Source: Pseudomonas sp. PA27(2017) (GTDB lineage: Bacteria; Pseudomonadota; Gammaproteobacteria; Pseudomonadales; Pseudomonadaceae). From it: 64,000 bases of DNA. The DNA is taken from assembly GCF_001945445.1 (NCBI RefSeq), contig NZ_MSXW01000014.1:62001-126000 (forward strand), in the 5' to 3' direction. The position numbers and the translations under genes were made by a program. Below the pieces are notes generated by a model, which was not told where the DNA came from, did no database searches, and saw nothing but the letters and a program-made list of their open reading frames with translations. Below are positions 26,892-36,154 of this stretch, one piece after another (within the stretch, counting starts at the first letter, position 1; every line of letters starts with the position of its first letter).

Positions 26892-28043
26892 TCAAGCCTG
26901 AGCGATCCACTTACGGTGCGTGTGGATGGACATCAGGATTCCGAAACTCGACAACAACGTAATCAATGACGTGCCGCCATAACTGATGAACGGCAGCGGC
27001 ACTCCCACTACCGGCAACAACCCGCTGACCATGCCGATATTGATGAACACATAAACGAAGAAGGTCATGGTCAAACCGCCGGCAAGCAGCTTACCGAACA
27101 GCGTCTGCGCTTGCACGGTAATCACCAGACCGCGTGCAATCAACAGAATGTACAAGAGCAGCAACAGACAGACACCAATCAGGCCGAATTCTTCGGCCAG
27201 AACGGCAATGATAAAGTCCGTGTGGCTTTCCGGCAAAAAGTCCAGGTGCGACTGGGTACCGAGCAGCCAGCCCTTGCCGAACACGCCGCCCGAGCCGATC
27301 GCTGCCTTGGACTGGATGATGTTCCAGCCAGCGCCCAACGGATCGCTTTCGGGGTTGATGAAAGTCAGCACCCGGCGCTTCTGGTAGTCGTGCATGACGA
27401 AGAACCACATGGCCACGGCAATCGGTGCGACCGCCGCCACGGCGCCGGCGATCCAGCGCCACTGCAGGCCGGCCATGAAGAGCACGAAGGCGCCGGAGGC
27501 AAGGATCAGCAGCGAGGTGCCCAGGTCTGGCTGGAGGAGGATCAATACGAACGGCGTGACCACCAGGCCCAGGCTCACCGACACGTGCTTGAGGCTCGGC
27601 GGCAGGGTGCGCTTGGACAGATACCAGGCCATGGTCGCCGGCATCAGGATTTTCATGAATTCCGACGGCTGGAAGCGGATCACGCCGGGAATGTTGATCC
27701 AGCGCGTGGCCCCCATGGCGTTGTGGCCCATGACGTCAACCACCACCAGCAACCCGACGCCGCACAGATAGCCCAGCGGCACCCAGCGGGCCATGAAGCG
27801 CGGCTCGAACTGGGCGATGACCACCATCGCCACCAGGCCGATGCCGAAGGAGCTGGCCTGTTTCATCAGCAGGTCGACGTTCTTGCCGCTGGCCGAGTAG
27901 AGAACGAACAGGCTACCGGTGGCGAGCAGCAGCAACAACAGCAGCAGGATTCCGTCGATGTGCAGACGCTGCAGCAGGCTGGAGCGGCGGCGCAGAACGT
28001 CGTCACTGGACAGCGTGCGGTCGAAGCTGCCGGTCAGGCTCAT
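26892..28043 (-). CDS. rodA: Rod shape-determining protein RodA (peptidoglycan glycosyltransferase)
   Basis: RodA (383 residues, about 10 membrane helices) is the SEDS glycosyltransferase of the elongasome, partner of PBP2. Family landmarks are the Trp-Ile-Asn-Ile-Pro-Gly-Val-Ile-Arg-Phe-Gln-Pro-Ser-Glu-Phe segment, the Gln-Pro-Asp-Leu-Gly-Thr-Ser loop and the C-terminal Gly-Val-Pro-Leu-Pro-Phe-Ile-Ser-Tyr-Gly-Gly-Thr-Ser. Its ATG overlaps the mrdA stop by 4 nt, so the two partners are translationally coupled. Confidence 0.97.
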   Translation of the reverse strand: MSLTGSFDRTLSSDDVLRRRSSLLQRLHIDGILLLLLLLLATGSLFVLYSASGKNVDLLMKQASSFGIGLVAMVVIAQFEPRFMARWVPLGYLCGVGLLVVVDVMGHNAMGATRWINIPGVIRFQPSEFMKILMPATMAWYLSKRTLPPSLKHVSVSLGLVVTPFVLILLQPDLGTSLLILASGAFVLFMAGLQWRWIAGAVAAVAPIAVAMWFFVMHDYQKRRVLTFINPESDPLGAGWNIIQSKAAIGSGGVFGKGWLLGTQSHLDFLPESHTDFIIAVLAEEFGLIGVCLLLLLYILLIARGLVITVQAQTLFGKLLAGGLTMTFFVYVFINIGMVSGLLPVVGVPLPFISYGGTSLITLLSSFGILMSIHTHRKWIAQA

Positions 28044-29944
28044 GGTTGCTTCACCTCTGCATTGAGCGGCGCAGCGGCGCCGGGCTTGGCATATTCGGCC
28101 TTGAGCTGGCCGTTCTCGTCGAGCAGCCAGGCATCCATCACCTGCTTGACCACCGGTGCCCCAACAGCACCGCCAGCCTCTCCGTTTTCGACCATCACCG
28201 CGACCACGATCTGCGGGTTTTCCGCCGGCGCGAAACCGACGAACAGGGCATGGTCACGGTGGCGTTCCTGCACCTTGTTGCGGTCATATTTCTCACCCTG
28301 CTTGATCGCCACGACCTGGGCCGTGCCGCTCTTGCCGGCGATCCGATAGGCGGCAGTATCGCCAACCTTGCGCGCCGTCCCCCGAGGACCGTGCATCACC
28401 GATTCCATGCCCTGGCGCGCATAATCCCAGTACCTGGGGTCGCGCAGTACGATATCCGGGATCGGATTAGGATCGTGGGGCAGGCTGCCGTCGATGGTCC
28501 GCGCCAAGTGTGGGCGAACCCACTTGCCCCGGGTCGCCACCAGCGCGGTGGCCTGGGCGAGCTGCAGGGGAGTCACCTGCATATAGCCCTGCCCGATGCC
28601 GAGAATCAGCGTTTCGCCGGGGTACCAGGGCTGCCGGTAGCGGGCGCGTTTCCAGTCCCGCGACGGCATCAGGCCGGCGGTTTCCTCGAACATGTCCAGG
28701 GACACGCGCTGGCCAATGCCGAAACGGGTCATGTAGTCGTGCAGGCGATCGATGCCCATCTTGTGGGCAAGATCGTAGAAGTAGGTGTCGTTGGAGCGCA
28801 TGATCGCGGTGTTCAGATCTACCCAGCCGTCGCCGGTGCGGTTCCAGTTACGGTACTTGTGGCTGTTGTTGGGCAGTTGATAGAAGCCGGGGTCGAACAC
28901 CCGCGAGGTGGGCGTCACCACCCCGGCATCCAGGCCGGCAACCGCCACCATCGGTTTGATGGTCGAGCCCGGCGGATACAGGCCGCGCAGCACGCGGTTG
29001 TAGAGCGGCCGGTCGATGGAGTCGCGCAGCTCGGCGTAGGCCTTGAAGCCGATACCGGTCACGAAGGGGTTGGGGTCGAAGCTCGGCTGGCTGACCATTG
29101 CCAATACCTCGCCAGTCTGCGGCTGGAGCGCCACTACCGCGCCGCGTCGCCCGCCCAGGGCATTCTCGGCGACTTCCTGCAGGTGCACGTCGAGGGTCAG
29201 TACCACGTCACGGCCGGGCAATGGGTCGGTGCGGTTGAGCACGCGCAGGACGCGGCCACGGGCATTGGTCTCGACCTCTTCGTAACCGACCTTGCCGTGC
29301 AGTTCATCTTCGTAGAACCGTTCGATACCAGTCTTGCCGATATGGTGGGTACCGCTGTACTCCACCGGATCGAGCTCTTTGAGTTCCTTCTCGTTGATGC
29401 GCCCCACGTAGCCGACCGAATGGGCGAAGTGCTCGCGCTGCGGATAGTGCCGCACCAGTTGCGCGACCACCTCGACGCCGGGCAGGCGGAACTGGTTCAC
29501 CGCCAGCCGGGCGATCTGCTCCTCGCTCAACTCAAACAGCACCGGCACTGGCTCGAACGGCCGGCGCCCCTGTTTCACGCGGCGCTCGAACAGTTCGCGA
29601 TCATCGGGCGTGAGCTCCAGCACCTCGACGATCACATCCAGCACCTGCTCCCAGTCGCCGGCGCGTTCGCGGGTCAGGGTGAGGCTGAAGCTGGGGCGGT
29701 TGTCGGCGATGATCACCCCGTTGCGGTCGTAGATCAGGCCGCGGTTGGGCGGAATCGGCTGCACGTGAATGCGGTTGTTTTCCGCCAGGGTGGAGTGGTA
29801 TTCGTACTGGATCACCTGCAGGTAATACATGCGGGCGATCAGTATCAGGGTCAGCATCAGGAATACCGAGCCACCGACCAGCGCGCGCTTGCGAATCAGG
29901 CGCGCGTCCTTCTCGTGATCTTTTAGACGGATCGGCTGGGGCAT
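28040..29944 (-). CDS. mrdA: Penicillin-binding protein 2 (peptidoglycan transpeptidase)
   Basis: PBP2 (634 residues; pbpA in P. aeruginosa) crosslinks peptidoglycan during cell elongation. It has a short cytoplasmic start, one membrane helix (about 25-45), an N-terminal dimerisation/pedestal domain and a transpeptidase domain. The motifs Ser-Thr-Ile-Lys (after Pro-Pro-Gly), Ser-Asn-Asp and Lys-Ser-Gly-Thr-Ala-Gln are all present and in order. It lies 12 nt after rlmH and overlaps rodA. Confidence 0.97.
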   Translation of the reverse strand: MPQPIRLKDHEKDARLIRKRALVGGSVFLMLTLILIARMYYLQVIQYEYHSTLAENNRIHVQPIPPNRGLIYDRNGVIIADNRPSFSLTLTRERAGDWEQVLDVIVEVLELTPDDRELFERRVKQGRRPFEPVPVLFELSEEQIARLAVNQFRLPGVEVVAQLVRHYPQREHFAHSVGYVGRINEKELKELDPVEYSGTHHIGKTGIERFYEDELHGKVGYEEVETNARGRVLRVLNRTDPLPGRDVVLTLDVHLQEVAENALGGRRGAVVALQPQTGEVLAMVSQPSFDPNPFVTGIGFKAYAELRDSIDRPLYNRVLRGLYPPGSTIKPMVAVAGLDAGVVTPTSRVFDPGFYQLPNNSHKYRNWNRTGDGWVDLNTAIMRSNDTYFYDLAHKMGIDRLHDYMTRFGIGQRVSLDMFEETAGLMPSRDWKRARYRQPWYPGETLILGIGQGYMQVTPLQLAQATALVATRGKWVRPHLARTIDGSLPHDPNPIPDIVLRDPRYWDYARQGMESVMHGPRGTARKVGDTAAYRIAGKSGTAQVVAIKQGEKYDRNKVQERHRDHALFVGFAPAENPQIVVAVMVENGEAGGAVGAPVVKQVMDAWLLDENGQLKAEYAKPGAAAPLNAEVKQP

Positions 29945-29956
29945 CGGGACCGCTGA

Positions 29957-30424
29957 CTACTTGTGATAAGGGTGACCGGACAACACCGTCCAGGCACGAT
30001 AGATCTGTTCGCCGACCAGTATCCGTACCAGCGGGTGTGGCAAGGTCAGCGGTGACAGCGACCAGCGCTGCTCGCTGCGGGCCATCACTTCCGGCGCCAG
30101 GCCCTCAGGGCCGCCGACCATCAGGTTGACCGTGCGCGAGTCCAGCCGCCACTTGTCCAGCTCGACCGCCAATTGCTCGGTGCTCCAGGGTCGCCCTTCG
30201 ACTTCCAGGGTGACGATGCGTTCCCCAGGCTGCACCTTCGCCAGCATGGCTTCGCCTTCCTGACGGATCATCCGCGCCACGTCGGCATTCTTGCCACGCG
30301 TGGTCAGGGGAATCTCCACCAGTTCCAGGGACAGCTCTGAAGGCATACGCTTGGCATATTCCTGCCAGCCATCCTCGACCCAGCGCGGCATGCGCGAGCC
30401 GACCGCGATCAGTTTGATGCGCAC
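29957..30424 (-). CDS. rlmH: 23S rRNA (pseudouridine1915-N3)-methyltransferase RlmH
   Basis: RlmH (155 residues, the family length) is a SPOUT methyltransferase acting on helix 69 of mature 70S ribosomes. I start at a GTG (30424) giving Met-Arg-Ile-Lys-Leu-Ile-Ala-Val-Gly, 8 nt after the rsfS stop, with TAAGG as ribosome site. The knotted SAM site is seen in Val-Gly-Gly-Pro-Glu-Gly and the C-terminal Glu-Gln-Ile-Tyr-Arg-Ala...Gly-His-Pro-Tyr-His-Lys. Confidence 0.97.
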   Translation of the reverse strand: MRIKLIAVGSRMPRWVEDGWQEYAKRMPSELSLELVEIPLTTRGKNADVARMIRQEGEAMLAKVQPGERIVTLEVEGRPWSTEQLAVELDKWRLDSRTVNLMVGGPEGLAPEVMARSEQRWSLSPLTLPHPLVRILVGEQIYRAWTVLSGHPYHK

Positions 30425-30432
30425 GGGAAGCC

Positions 30433-30807
30433 TTACTCGCGCTCGCCGCCCTGCTGGGCACGGCTCTGCTCGGCGCCCTGCCACAGACGCTCCAGGTCGT
30501 AGAACTGGCGGGTGGTCGGCAGCATCACGTGAACGACGATGTCGCCCAGGTCGAGCAGGGCCCACTCGCCGCTGTCCAGGCCTTCGCTGCCAATCGGGCG
30601 CACGCCCTGTTCCTTGGTCTTTTCCAGCACGTTGTCGACCAGCGACTTGACGTGACGGCTGGAGGTACCGCTGGCGATCACCATGTAGTCGGTGATGCTG
30701 GTCTTCTCACGCACGTCGATGGTGGTGATGTCCTGGGCCTTGATTTCTTCCAGTGCTGCGATGGCCACTTTGACCAGGTCTTCACTGTGCATGGTTTTGT
30801 CCGTCAT
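30433..30807 (-). CDS. rsfS: Ribosomal silencing factor RsfS
   Basis: RsfS (124 residues) binds uL14 and blocks 30S-50S joining when nutrients are low. Family segments are [16 protein letters not shown] and [14 protein letters not shown]. It has a Gln/Glu-rich tail. It sits between nadD and rlmH in the conserved order. Confidence 0.97.
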   Translation of the reverse strand: MTDKTMHSEDLVKVAIAALEEIKAQDITTIDVREKTSITDYMVIASGTSSRHVKSLVDNVLEKTKEQGVRPIGSEGLDSGEWALLDLGDIVVHVMLPTTRQFYDLERLWQGAEQSRAQQGGERE

Positions 30808-30834
30808 AACGTGCTCGTTTGCCTCGTGTTCGAT

Positions 30835-31479
30835 TCACCCACGGTACAGTCCATGGGCGTTGATATAAGCCAGAACCGCATCGGGCACCAGAAAGCGCAC
30901 CGAGCGGCCGTTCGCCAGTAGCGAACGAATCTGGGTGGCAGACACCGCCAGGGGCGTCTGCCAGATGAAAGAAATCTGCCCTGCCGGGCCTCTCAGCGCC
31001 AGCGGGTCTGCCACGTTGCGCGCGGCTACCAGGTCGCGCAGCGGCTCGCTCGCCTCGCTGTCAGCATCCGGGCGCTGCAGTACCAGAATGTGGCAGTGCT
31101 GCAGCAGCTCGGTCCAACGATGCCAGGCTGGCAAACCGCAAAAGGCATCCCAGCCCAGAATCAGAAACAACTGGTCGTCCGCAGCCAGCTCAGCACGCAG
31201 CGACTCCAGGGTATCGATGCTGTACGACGGCTTGTCGCGTTTGAGCTCGCGATCATCCACCTGCAGCGGCGAGAGCCCTGCCACCGCCTGCTCGACCATC
31301 GCCAGGCGATCCTGCGCCCCGACCTGCGGGGTTTCACGGTGTGGCGGCCGCGCACTGGGGATCAGCCGCAACTCGTCCAGTGCCATGAACTCGGCCACCT
31401 CCAGCGCACCGCGCAAGTGGCCGATATGCACCGGGTCGAACGTACCGCCGAGCAGCCCGATGCGCCTGGGATCGGCCAT
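30835..31479 (-). CDS. nadD: Nicotinate-nucleotide adenylyltransferase
   Basis: NadD (214 residues) converts nicotinate mononucleotide and ATP to deamido-NAD. The nucleotidyltransferase motif [12 protein letters not shown] is at the N-terminus, and Ser-Ala-Thr-Gln-Ile-Arg-Ser is near the C-terminus. Its start shares one base with the proA stop (TGATG). Confidence 0.97.
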   Translation of the reverse strand: MADPRRIGLLGGTFDPVHIGHLRGALEVAEFMALDELRLIPSARPPHRETPQVGAQDRLAMVEQAVAGLSPLQVDDRELKRDKPSYSIDTLESLRAELAADDQLFLILGWDAFCGLPAWHRWTELLQHCHILVLQRPDADSEASEPLRDLVAARNVADPLALRGPAGQISFIWQTPLAVSATQIRSLLANGRSVRFLVPDAVLAYINAHGLYRG

Positions 31480-32744
31480 CAGGTGCGCACGTGCCCGTCG
31501 CCGAATACAACGTATTTCTCGCTGGTCAGCCCTTCCAGGCCGACCGGGCCGCGGGCATGCAGCTTGTCGGTGGAAATGCCGATCTCCGCACCCAGTCCAT
31601 ACTCGAAGCCATCGGCGAAGCGCGTTGAAGCATTGACCATCACCGAGCTGGAATCCACTTCGGTGAGGAAGCGCCGCGCATCGCTGAAGTTCTCGGTGAT
31701 GATCGCGTCGGTGTGCTGCGAGCCGTAGGTGTTGATGTGCTCGATGGCGGCGTCCAGCGAGTCCACCACACGGATCGCCAGAATCGGCGCGTTGTACTCG
31801 GCGTACCAGTCGTCTTCGCTGGCCTCCAGCACGTCATCACCGAGCAGCGCACGCGTCTGCGCGTCTCCGCGCAGCTCGACGCCCTTGTCGCGGTAGATGG
31901 CGGCCAGTGGCGGCAGCACGCGGGCGGCGATATCGGCGTGCACCAGCAGGGTTTCCATGGCATTGCATGGCGAGTACCGCTGGGTTTTCGAGTTGTCGCA
32001 AACGCGGATGGCCTTGTCGAGATCGGCGGCGATATCCACGTAAACGTGGCAAACACCGTCGAGATGCTTGATCACCGGCACCTTGGCGTCGCGGCTGATG
32101 CGCTCGATCAGCCCCTTGCCGCCCCGCGGCACGATGACGTCGACGAATTCGGGCATGGTGATCAGCGCACCCACGGCCGCGCGATCGGTGGTTTCCACCA
32201 CTTGCACCGCACTGGCCGGCAGGCCGGCCTCGGCCAAGCCGGCCTGGATGCAACGGGCGATGGCCTGATTGGAATGAATCGCTTCCGAGCCGCCGCGCAG
32301 GATGGTGGCGTTGCCGGACTTCAGGCACAGGCTGGCGGCATCGATGGTCACGTTTGGCCGCGACTCGTAGATGATGCCGATCACGCCCAGCGGTACGCGC
32401 ATCTTGCCGACCTGGATGCCGGACGGCAGATAGCGCATGCCCTGGATCTCGCCGATCGGGTCCGGCAGCGTGGCGACCTGACGCAGGCCTTCGATCATGC
32501 TGTCGATGACCTTCGGGGTCAGCGCCAGGCGGTCGACCATGGCCGGCTCCAGCCCGTTGGCGCGGGCAGCGGCAACGTCCAGCTCATTGGCGGCAGCCAG
32601 CTCGCCACGCGCGGCATCGAGGGCGGCGGCGGCGGCCTGCAGGGCCTGGTTCTTCTGCGCGGTGCTGGCCCGCGCGAGCACGCGCGAAGCCTGGCGGGCA
32701 GCGCGGCCCAGGCGGGTCATGTAGTCAAGCACGGACTCGGTCAT
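31479..32744 (-). CDS. proA: Gamma-glutamyl phosphate reductase
   Basis: ProA (421 residues) reduces gamma-glutamyl phosphate to glutamate semialdehyde with NADPH in proline synthesis. It is an aldehyde-dehydrogenase-fold enzyme. The catalytic Cys is in [13 protein letters not shown]. The nucleotide region Arg-Gly-Gly-Ser-Glu-Ala and the C-terminal [13 protein letters not shown] are present. It is the first gene of the nadD-rsfS-rlmH-mrdA-rodA run. Confidence 0.97.
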   Translation of the reverse strand: MTESVLDYMTRLGRAARQASRVLARASTAQKNQALQAAAAALDAARGELAAANELDVAAARANGLEPAMVDRLALTPKVIDSMIEGLRQVATLPDPIGEIQGMRYLPSGIQVGKMRVPLGVIGIIYESRPNVTIDAASLCLKSGNATILRGGSEAIHSNQAIARCIQAGLAEAGLPASAVQVVETTDRAAVGALITMPEFVDVIVPRGGKGLIERISRDAKVPVIKHLDGVCHVYVDIAADLDKAIRVCDNSKTQRYSPCNAMETLLVHADIAARVLPPLAAIYRDKGVELRGDAQTRALLGDDVLEASEDDWYAEYNAPILAIRVVDSLDAAIEHINTYGSQHTDAIITENFSDARRFLTEVDSSSVMVNASTRFADGFEYGLGAEIGISTDKLHARGPVGLEGLTSEKYVVFGDGHVRT

Positions 32745-32988
32745 GGCAACTCAGGTCGGCAGTTGGAAAAAGTTGCTGATTATAGCGGTCATGCCGCCCC
32801 GCGCACAGCGGTGCCTGGCAGATGGTCATCAAAGGCTTGTAACCGAGCGTTCGAACGCCCTTTCAATCGCCTGGCGCGTTGCTATGATCGGCCGCTGTCG
32901 CCGCCTGGCCGCGTTCGCCCGCCAAAGGAACCGCTTTTCAGCTGGGCAGGTCGAAGCCTCGATTTCTCCTCTATGAAGGTGTCCATCC

Positions 32989-34305
32989 ATGGGCCAATGG
33001 CTCGATAGTCTGACTACCTGGCTGGCGGCCAACCCGCAATGGCTGGGCCTGGCGATCTTCGTGATCGCCTGCATCGAATGCCTGGCCATCGCCGGCATCA
33101 TCGTTCCCGGCACCGTGCTGCTGTTCGCCGTCGGCGTGATGGCCGGCAACGGCGCCCTGAGCCTGTGGGAAACCCTGGCGCTGGCCTACTTCGGCGGCCT
33201 GCTCGGCGATGCCATCTCCTATGCCCTGGGGCGCTACTTCCACCAGGACATCCGCCGCTTGCCGGGTTTGCGCAGCCACCCGCAGTGGCTGAGCGGCGCG
33301 GAAACCTATTTCGAACGCTATGGCGTCGCCAGCCTGCTGCTGGGCCGCTACATCGGCCCGCTGCGCCCGATGCTGCCGATGGTCGCCGGCATGCTGAGCA
33401 TGCCGCTCGGCCGCTTCATCGCCGTCAGCATGCTGGCCGCCGCCGGCTGGTCGGTCGCCTACCTGCTGCCGGGATGGGCCGCAGGCGCTGCCTTGCGCCT
33501 GCCGCTACCGGAGGGTTTCTGGCCACAGGCCGCGGTGGTGGCCGGTGGCCTTGCCTTGTTGCTGGTGCTGACGGTTCAGAGCAGCCTTCGCGAACAGCGC
33601 CAGGCCAGCGTGATCGCCGCCGGGCTGGGCACCATCCTGCTGGTCGCCCTGTTCATCGGCTGGCCACATCTGATCGCCCTCGACCAGGGCCTGATGACGC
33701 TGATCCAGGAACAACGCAATCCGCGCTTCGACCACATTGCCGTGATGATCACCCACTTCGGCGACTTCGACGTGCAATTGGCGGTCGCCGCGCTGCTGTG
33801 CATCCTGCTGCTGATCACCCGCAAATGGCAGGCGCTGCTGTTCGCCGGCGGTGCCATGCTCAGCACTGCGCTGGCCAACGGCATGCTCAAGAACTTCTTC
33901 GAGCGGGCGCGCCCCGAGGTTCTGCTCGAGCCGCTGCATACCTACAGTTTTCCCAGCGGGCACAGCTCGGCGGCCTTCGCCTTCTTTCTTACCGTCGCCA
34001 TCCTGGCCGGCCGCGGCCAACCGGCCCGCCTGCGCCTGACCTGGATATTACTGGCCTGCCTGCCGGCTCTGTTCATCGCCCTGTCGCGCGTCTACCTGGG
34101 CGTGCACTGGCCGAGCGACATCATCGCCGGCGCCCTGCTGGCCAGCAGCCTGTGCGCGCTGAGCCTGGCGCTGATGCAGCGCTTCGCCTCGCTGCCACCG
34201 CTGCCGGCCAGGGTCTGGTGGATGATCGTGCCGGGCTGCGCGCTGCTGCTGACGAGCATGGCGCTGCTGCGTATGTCCGAAGGCGTGGAAATCTATCGCT
34301 ATTGA
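32989..34305 (+). CDS. DedA-family / PAP2-phosphatase fusion membrane protein
   Basis: This 438-residue protein is two membrane modules in one chain. Residues about 1-190 are a DedA/SNARE-associated domain (Ala-Gly-Ile-Ile-Val-Pro-Gly-Thr, Gly-Asp-Ala-Ile-Ser-Tyr-Ala-Leu-Gly-Arg, and Gly-Arg-Tyr-Ile-Gly-Pro-Leu-Arg-Pro). Residues about 230-400 are a PAP2 phosphatase with all three motifs: Lys-Asn-Phe-Phe-Glu-Arg-Ala-Arg-Pro, Pro-Ser-Gly-His-Ser-Ser-Ala, and Ser-Arg-Val-Tyr-Leu-Gly-Val-His-Trp-Pro-Ser-Asp. DedA proteins include undecaprenyl-phosphate/lipid flippases and PAP2 enzymes dephosphorylate lipid pyrophosphates, so coupled carrier-lipid recycling is a reasonable inference. It converges on the LON-domain gene with a 7-nt overlap. 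Confidence 0.93.
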   Translation: MGQWLDSLTTWLAANPQWLGLAIFVIACIECLAIAGIIVPGTVLLFAVGVMAGNGALSLWETLALAYFGGLLGDAISYALGRYFHQDIRRLPGLRSHPQWLSGAETYFERYGVASLLLGRYIGPLRPMLPMVAGMLSMPLGRFIAVSMLAAAGWSVAYLLPGWAAGAALRLPLPEGFWPQAAVVAGGLALLLVLTVQSSLREQRQASVIAAGLGTILLVALFIGWPHLIALDQGLMTLIQEQRNPRFDHIAVMITHFGDFDVQLAVAALLCILLLITRKWQALLFAGGAMLSTALANGMLKNFFERARPEVLLEPLHTYSFPSGHSSAAFAFFLTVAILAGRGQPARLRLTWILLACLPALFIALSRVYLGVHWPSDIIAGALLASSLCALSLALMQRFASLPPLPARVWWMIVPGCALLLTSMALLRMSEGVEIYRY

Positions 34306-34892
34306 GCAGCGCCGTCGCCCTGCAGCTCTTCCACCCAGGCCTGGAGCATCTCCAGGCGCTGGGTGGCATCGGGCTCGGCGAGCAAGGCGACTTTCTGCTC
34401 GGCGCTGAACGGCAATAGATAGCCGAGCTTGTCGGCCAGCTCGGCCTGGCTGTCGGCGCCGCCGCCCATGTCCAGGCTGGCGACCATCGGATGCTCGGCC
34501 AGGGCGCCGAGCAGCGCCAGCAAGTCGGCCTGGTCTTCGCCCAGCGGCAGCTCGGGCTGCTCGTCCAGCCACTCGATCTGAGCCAGGGTCAGCTTGTCCG
34601 GCAGCACCTGGGCCTGCTTGACCCGAAAGCGCCGCCCGCCCTGCACACGAATGCCCAGCAGCCCGTTGGGGCGCTGCTGAAAATCGGTGATTCGCGCTTC
34701 GCAGCCGATCTGCGCGACGCGCTCGGCGGCCTCACCGACCTCGGCGCCTTCGACGATGCACACCACGCCAAAGCCTTCACCCTGTTTCATGCAGCGGCTG
34801 ATCATGTCCAGATAGCGCGCCTCGAATATCTGCAGATCAAGCGTGCAGCCGGGAAACAGGACGGTGTGCAGCGGAAACAGAGGTAAGGTCAT
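34299..34892 (-). CDS. LON-domain (peptidase S16 N-terminal-like) protein
   Basis: This 197-residue protein consists of the substrate-recognition domain of Lon without ATPase or protease. It opens Met-Thr-Leu-Pro-Leu-Phe-Pro-Leu-His-Thr-Val-Leu-Phe-Pro-Gly and has the Phe-Glu-Ala-Arg-Tyr-Leu-Asp-Met segment. I start at 34892; upstream codons are not conserved. It lies 8 nt after lrgB and probably shares its transcript. Function unknown. Confidence 0.88.
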   Translation of the reverse strand: MTLPLFPLHTVLFPGCTLDLQIFEARYLDMISRCMKQGEGFGVVCIVEGAEVGEAAERVAQIGCEARITDFQQRPNGLLGIRVQGGRRFRVKQAQVLPDKLTLAQIEWLDEQPELPLGEDQADLLALLGALAEHPMVASLDMGGGADSQAELADKLGYLLPFSAEQKVALLAEPDATQRLEMLQAWVEELQGDGAAQ

Positions 34893-34900
34893 TGCAACTC

Positions 34901-35617
34901 TCAATTCAGGAAGACGATGGCGAGCGGCAGCAGGATCGCCGTGAACACACCCATGAGGCTCATGGCCAGCGCGGCGAAGGCGCCGCACTCCTCACTCTCC
35001 TGCATGGCCCGGGAGGTGCCGACCGCATGGGCGGTCATGCCCAGCGCCATGCCCATGGCGGCATGATTGCGCACACCACACATGCGCAGCAACGACGGCC
35101 CGATGATTGCGCCCAGCACCCCGGTGATCATCACGAACACCGCCGCCAGCGCCGCCAGGCCACCGATCTGGCTGGCCACCAGCATGGCGATCGGCGAGGT
35201 GACGGACTTGGGCGCCATGCTCATCAGCATGTTGTGCTCGGCGCCCAACATCCAGGCCAGGGCGACGCCGAGCACGGTGGCGACCACGCCCGCAACCAGC
35301 AGGGTGAGCACCGTGGGCCAGAACACCTGGCGGATGCGCCGCAGGTTGAGATACAGCGGCACCGCCAGCGCGACGGTGGCGGGACCGAGGAAAATGGTCA
35401 GCGCATCGGCGCTGATCTTGTATTCGGCAAAGGTCAGGCCGCACAGCAGCAGGATGGCGATCACGAGCATGGTGGACACCAGCACCGGCTGCAGAAATAC
35501 CAGGCGAGTCTTCTCGTAAACGGCAATCGCCAACTGATAGGCGCCCAGGGTGACGCCCGCGCCGAACAGCGGGTGATGGGTGACGGCCATCCAGGCGCCG
35601 TGCCAGTCGAGCATCAT
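34901..35617 (-). CDS. LrgB/CidB family membrane protein
   Basis: This 238-residue protein has about eight membrane helices. Family features are the Lys-Thr-Arg...Gln-Pro-Val-Leu-Val segment, the Leu-Gly-Pro-Ala-Thr-Val-Ala-Leu-Ala-Val-Pro-Leu motif, Lys-Ser-Val-Thr-Ser-Pro-Ile-Ala and Ala-His-Ala-Val-Gly-Thr-Ser-Arg-Ala. LrgB works with LrgA in murein-hydrolase control/cell death and, in some bacteria, pyruvate transport. Two ATGs (35617, 35614) overlap the lrgA stop; either gives coupled translation, and I use the first. Confidence 0.93.
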   Translation of the reverse strand: MMLDWHGAWMAVTHHPLFGAGVTLGAYQLAIAVYEKTRLVFLQPVLVSTMLVIAILLLCGLTFAEYKISADALTIFLGPATVALAVPLYLNLRRIRQVFWPTVLTLLVAGVVATVLGVALAWMLGAEHNMLMSMAPKSVTSPIAMLVASQIGGLAALAAVFVMITGVLGAIIGPSLLRMCGVRNHAAMGMALGMTAHAVGTSRAMQESEECGAFAALAMSLMGVFTAILLPLAIVFLN

Positions 35618-35976
35618 GGCAGCTCCCGGCGGCGCGCCTGGCGCTCGATCAGCTTCTGCATCATCCAGCCGGCGAACACCAGGGACAGGATCAGCGACAG
35701 CACCAGCGCGCCGATCACCGCCCAGAAGTCGGCAGCGATGGCCTCGGCATAAGCCATCACCCCCACCGCTGGCGGCACCAGCAGCAGCGGCAGGTACTTG
35801 AGCAGGCCGCTGGCCGCCTGCTGGATCGGTTCGTCGACCTGGCCCCGACAAAGCAGGAACACCACCAAAAGCAGCATGCCGAGAATCGGCCCCGGCAGCA
35901 TCGGCAGAAACAGCGCATTGATCGCCGTGCCGAGCAATTGACACAGCACCAGCCAGAACAGGCCACGAAGCAGCAT
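35614..35976 (-). CDS. LrgA/CidA family holin-like protein
   Basis: This 120-residue protein has four membrane helices. It carries the family stretch Leu-Pro-Gly-Pro-Ile-Leu-Gly-Met-Leu-Leu-Leu and the Val-Pro-Pro-Ala-Val-Gly-Val-Met segment. I start at ATG 35976 behind GGGGAA; the TTG at 35991 is less likely. It is first in an lrgA-lrgB-LON operon, with a TATAAT promoter about 50 nt upstream, and is divergent from the MORN/C13 protease gene. Confidence 0.93.
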   Translation of the reverse strand: MLLRGLFWLVLCQLLGTAINALFLPMLPGPILGMLLLVVFLLCRGQVDEPIQQAASGLLKYLPLLLVPPAVGVMAYAEAIAADFWAVIGALVLSLILSLVFAGWMMQKLIERQARRRELP

Positions 35977-36023
35977 GATTATTCCCCGCAAACTCGACGA
36001 GCGCGGCCCGTCAACAAGGCGGC

Positions 36024-36052
36024 ATTATAGGCCGCGAATGCAGGCCGCTTAA
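36024..36052 (-). promoter_or_regulatory. Sigma70 promoter of lrgAB
   Basis: On the minus strand, TTAAGC (36052-36047), a 17-nt spacer and a perfect TATAAT (36029-36024). It lies 48 nt before the lrgA ATG. Confidence 0.6.
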
Positions 36053-36154
36053 CAGGGGCAGATCCCGCTCCAGCAGCCTGATCAGCATGGATGCGCGTCG
36101 CCAGGCGGTTTGCGGCATACTGCCGGCAACGCTTATCCGACAGGGATGTACTGC

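Noticed and set aside
28046..29926. 626-codon plus-strand ORF opposite mrdA
   Set aside because: Shadow of PBP2; no homology recognised and fully covered by a gene with all catalytic motifs.
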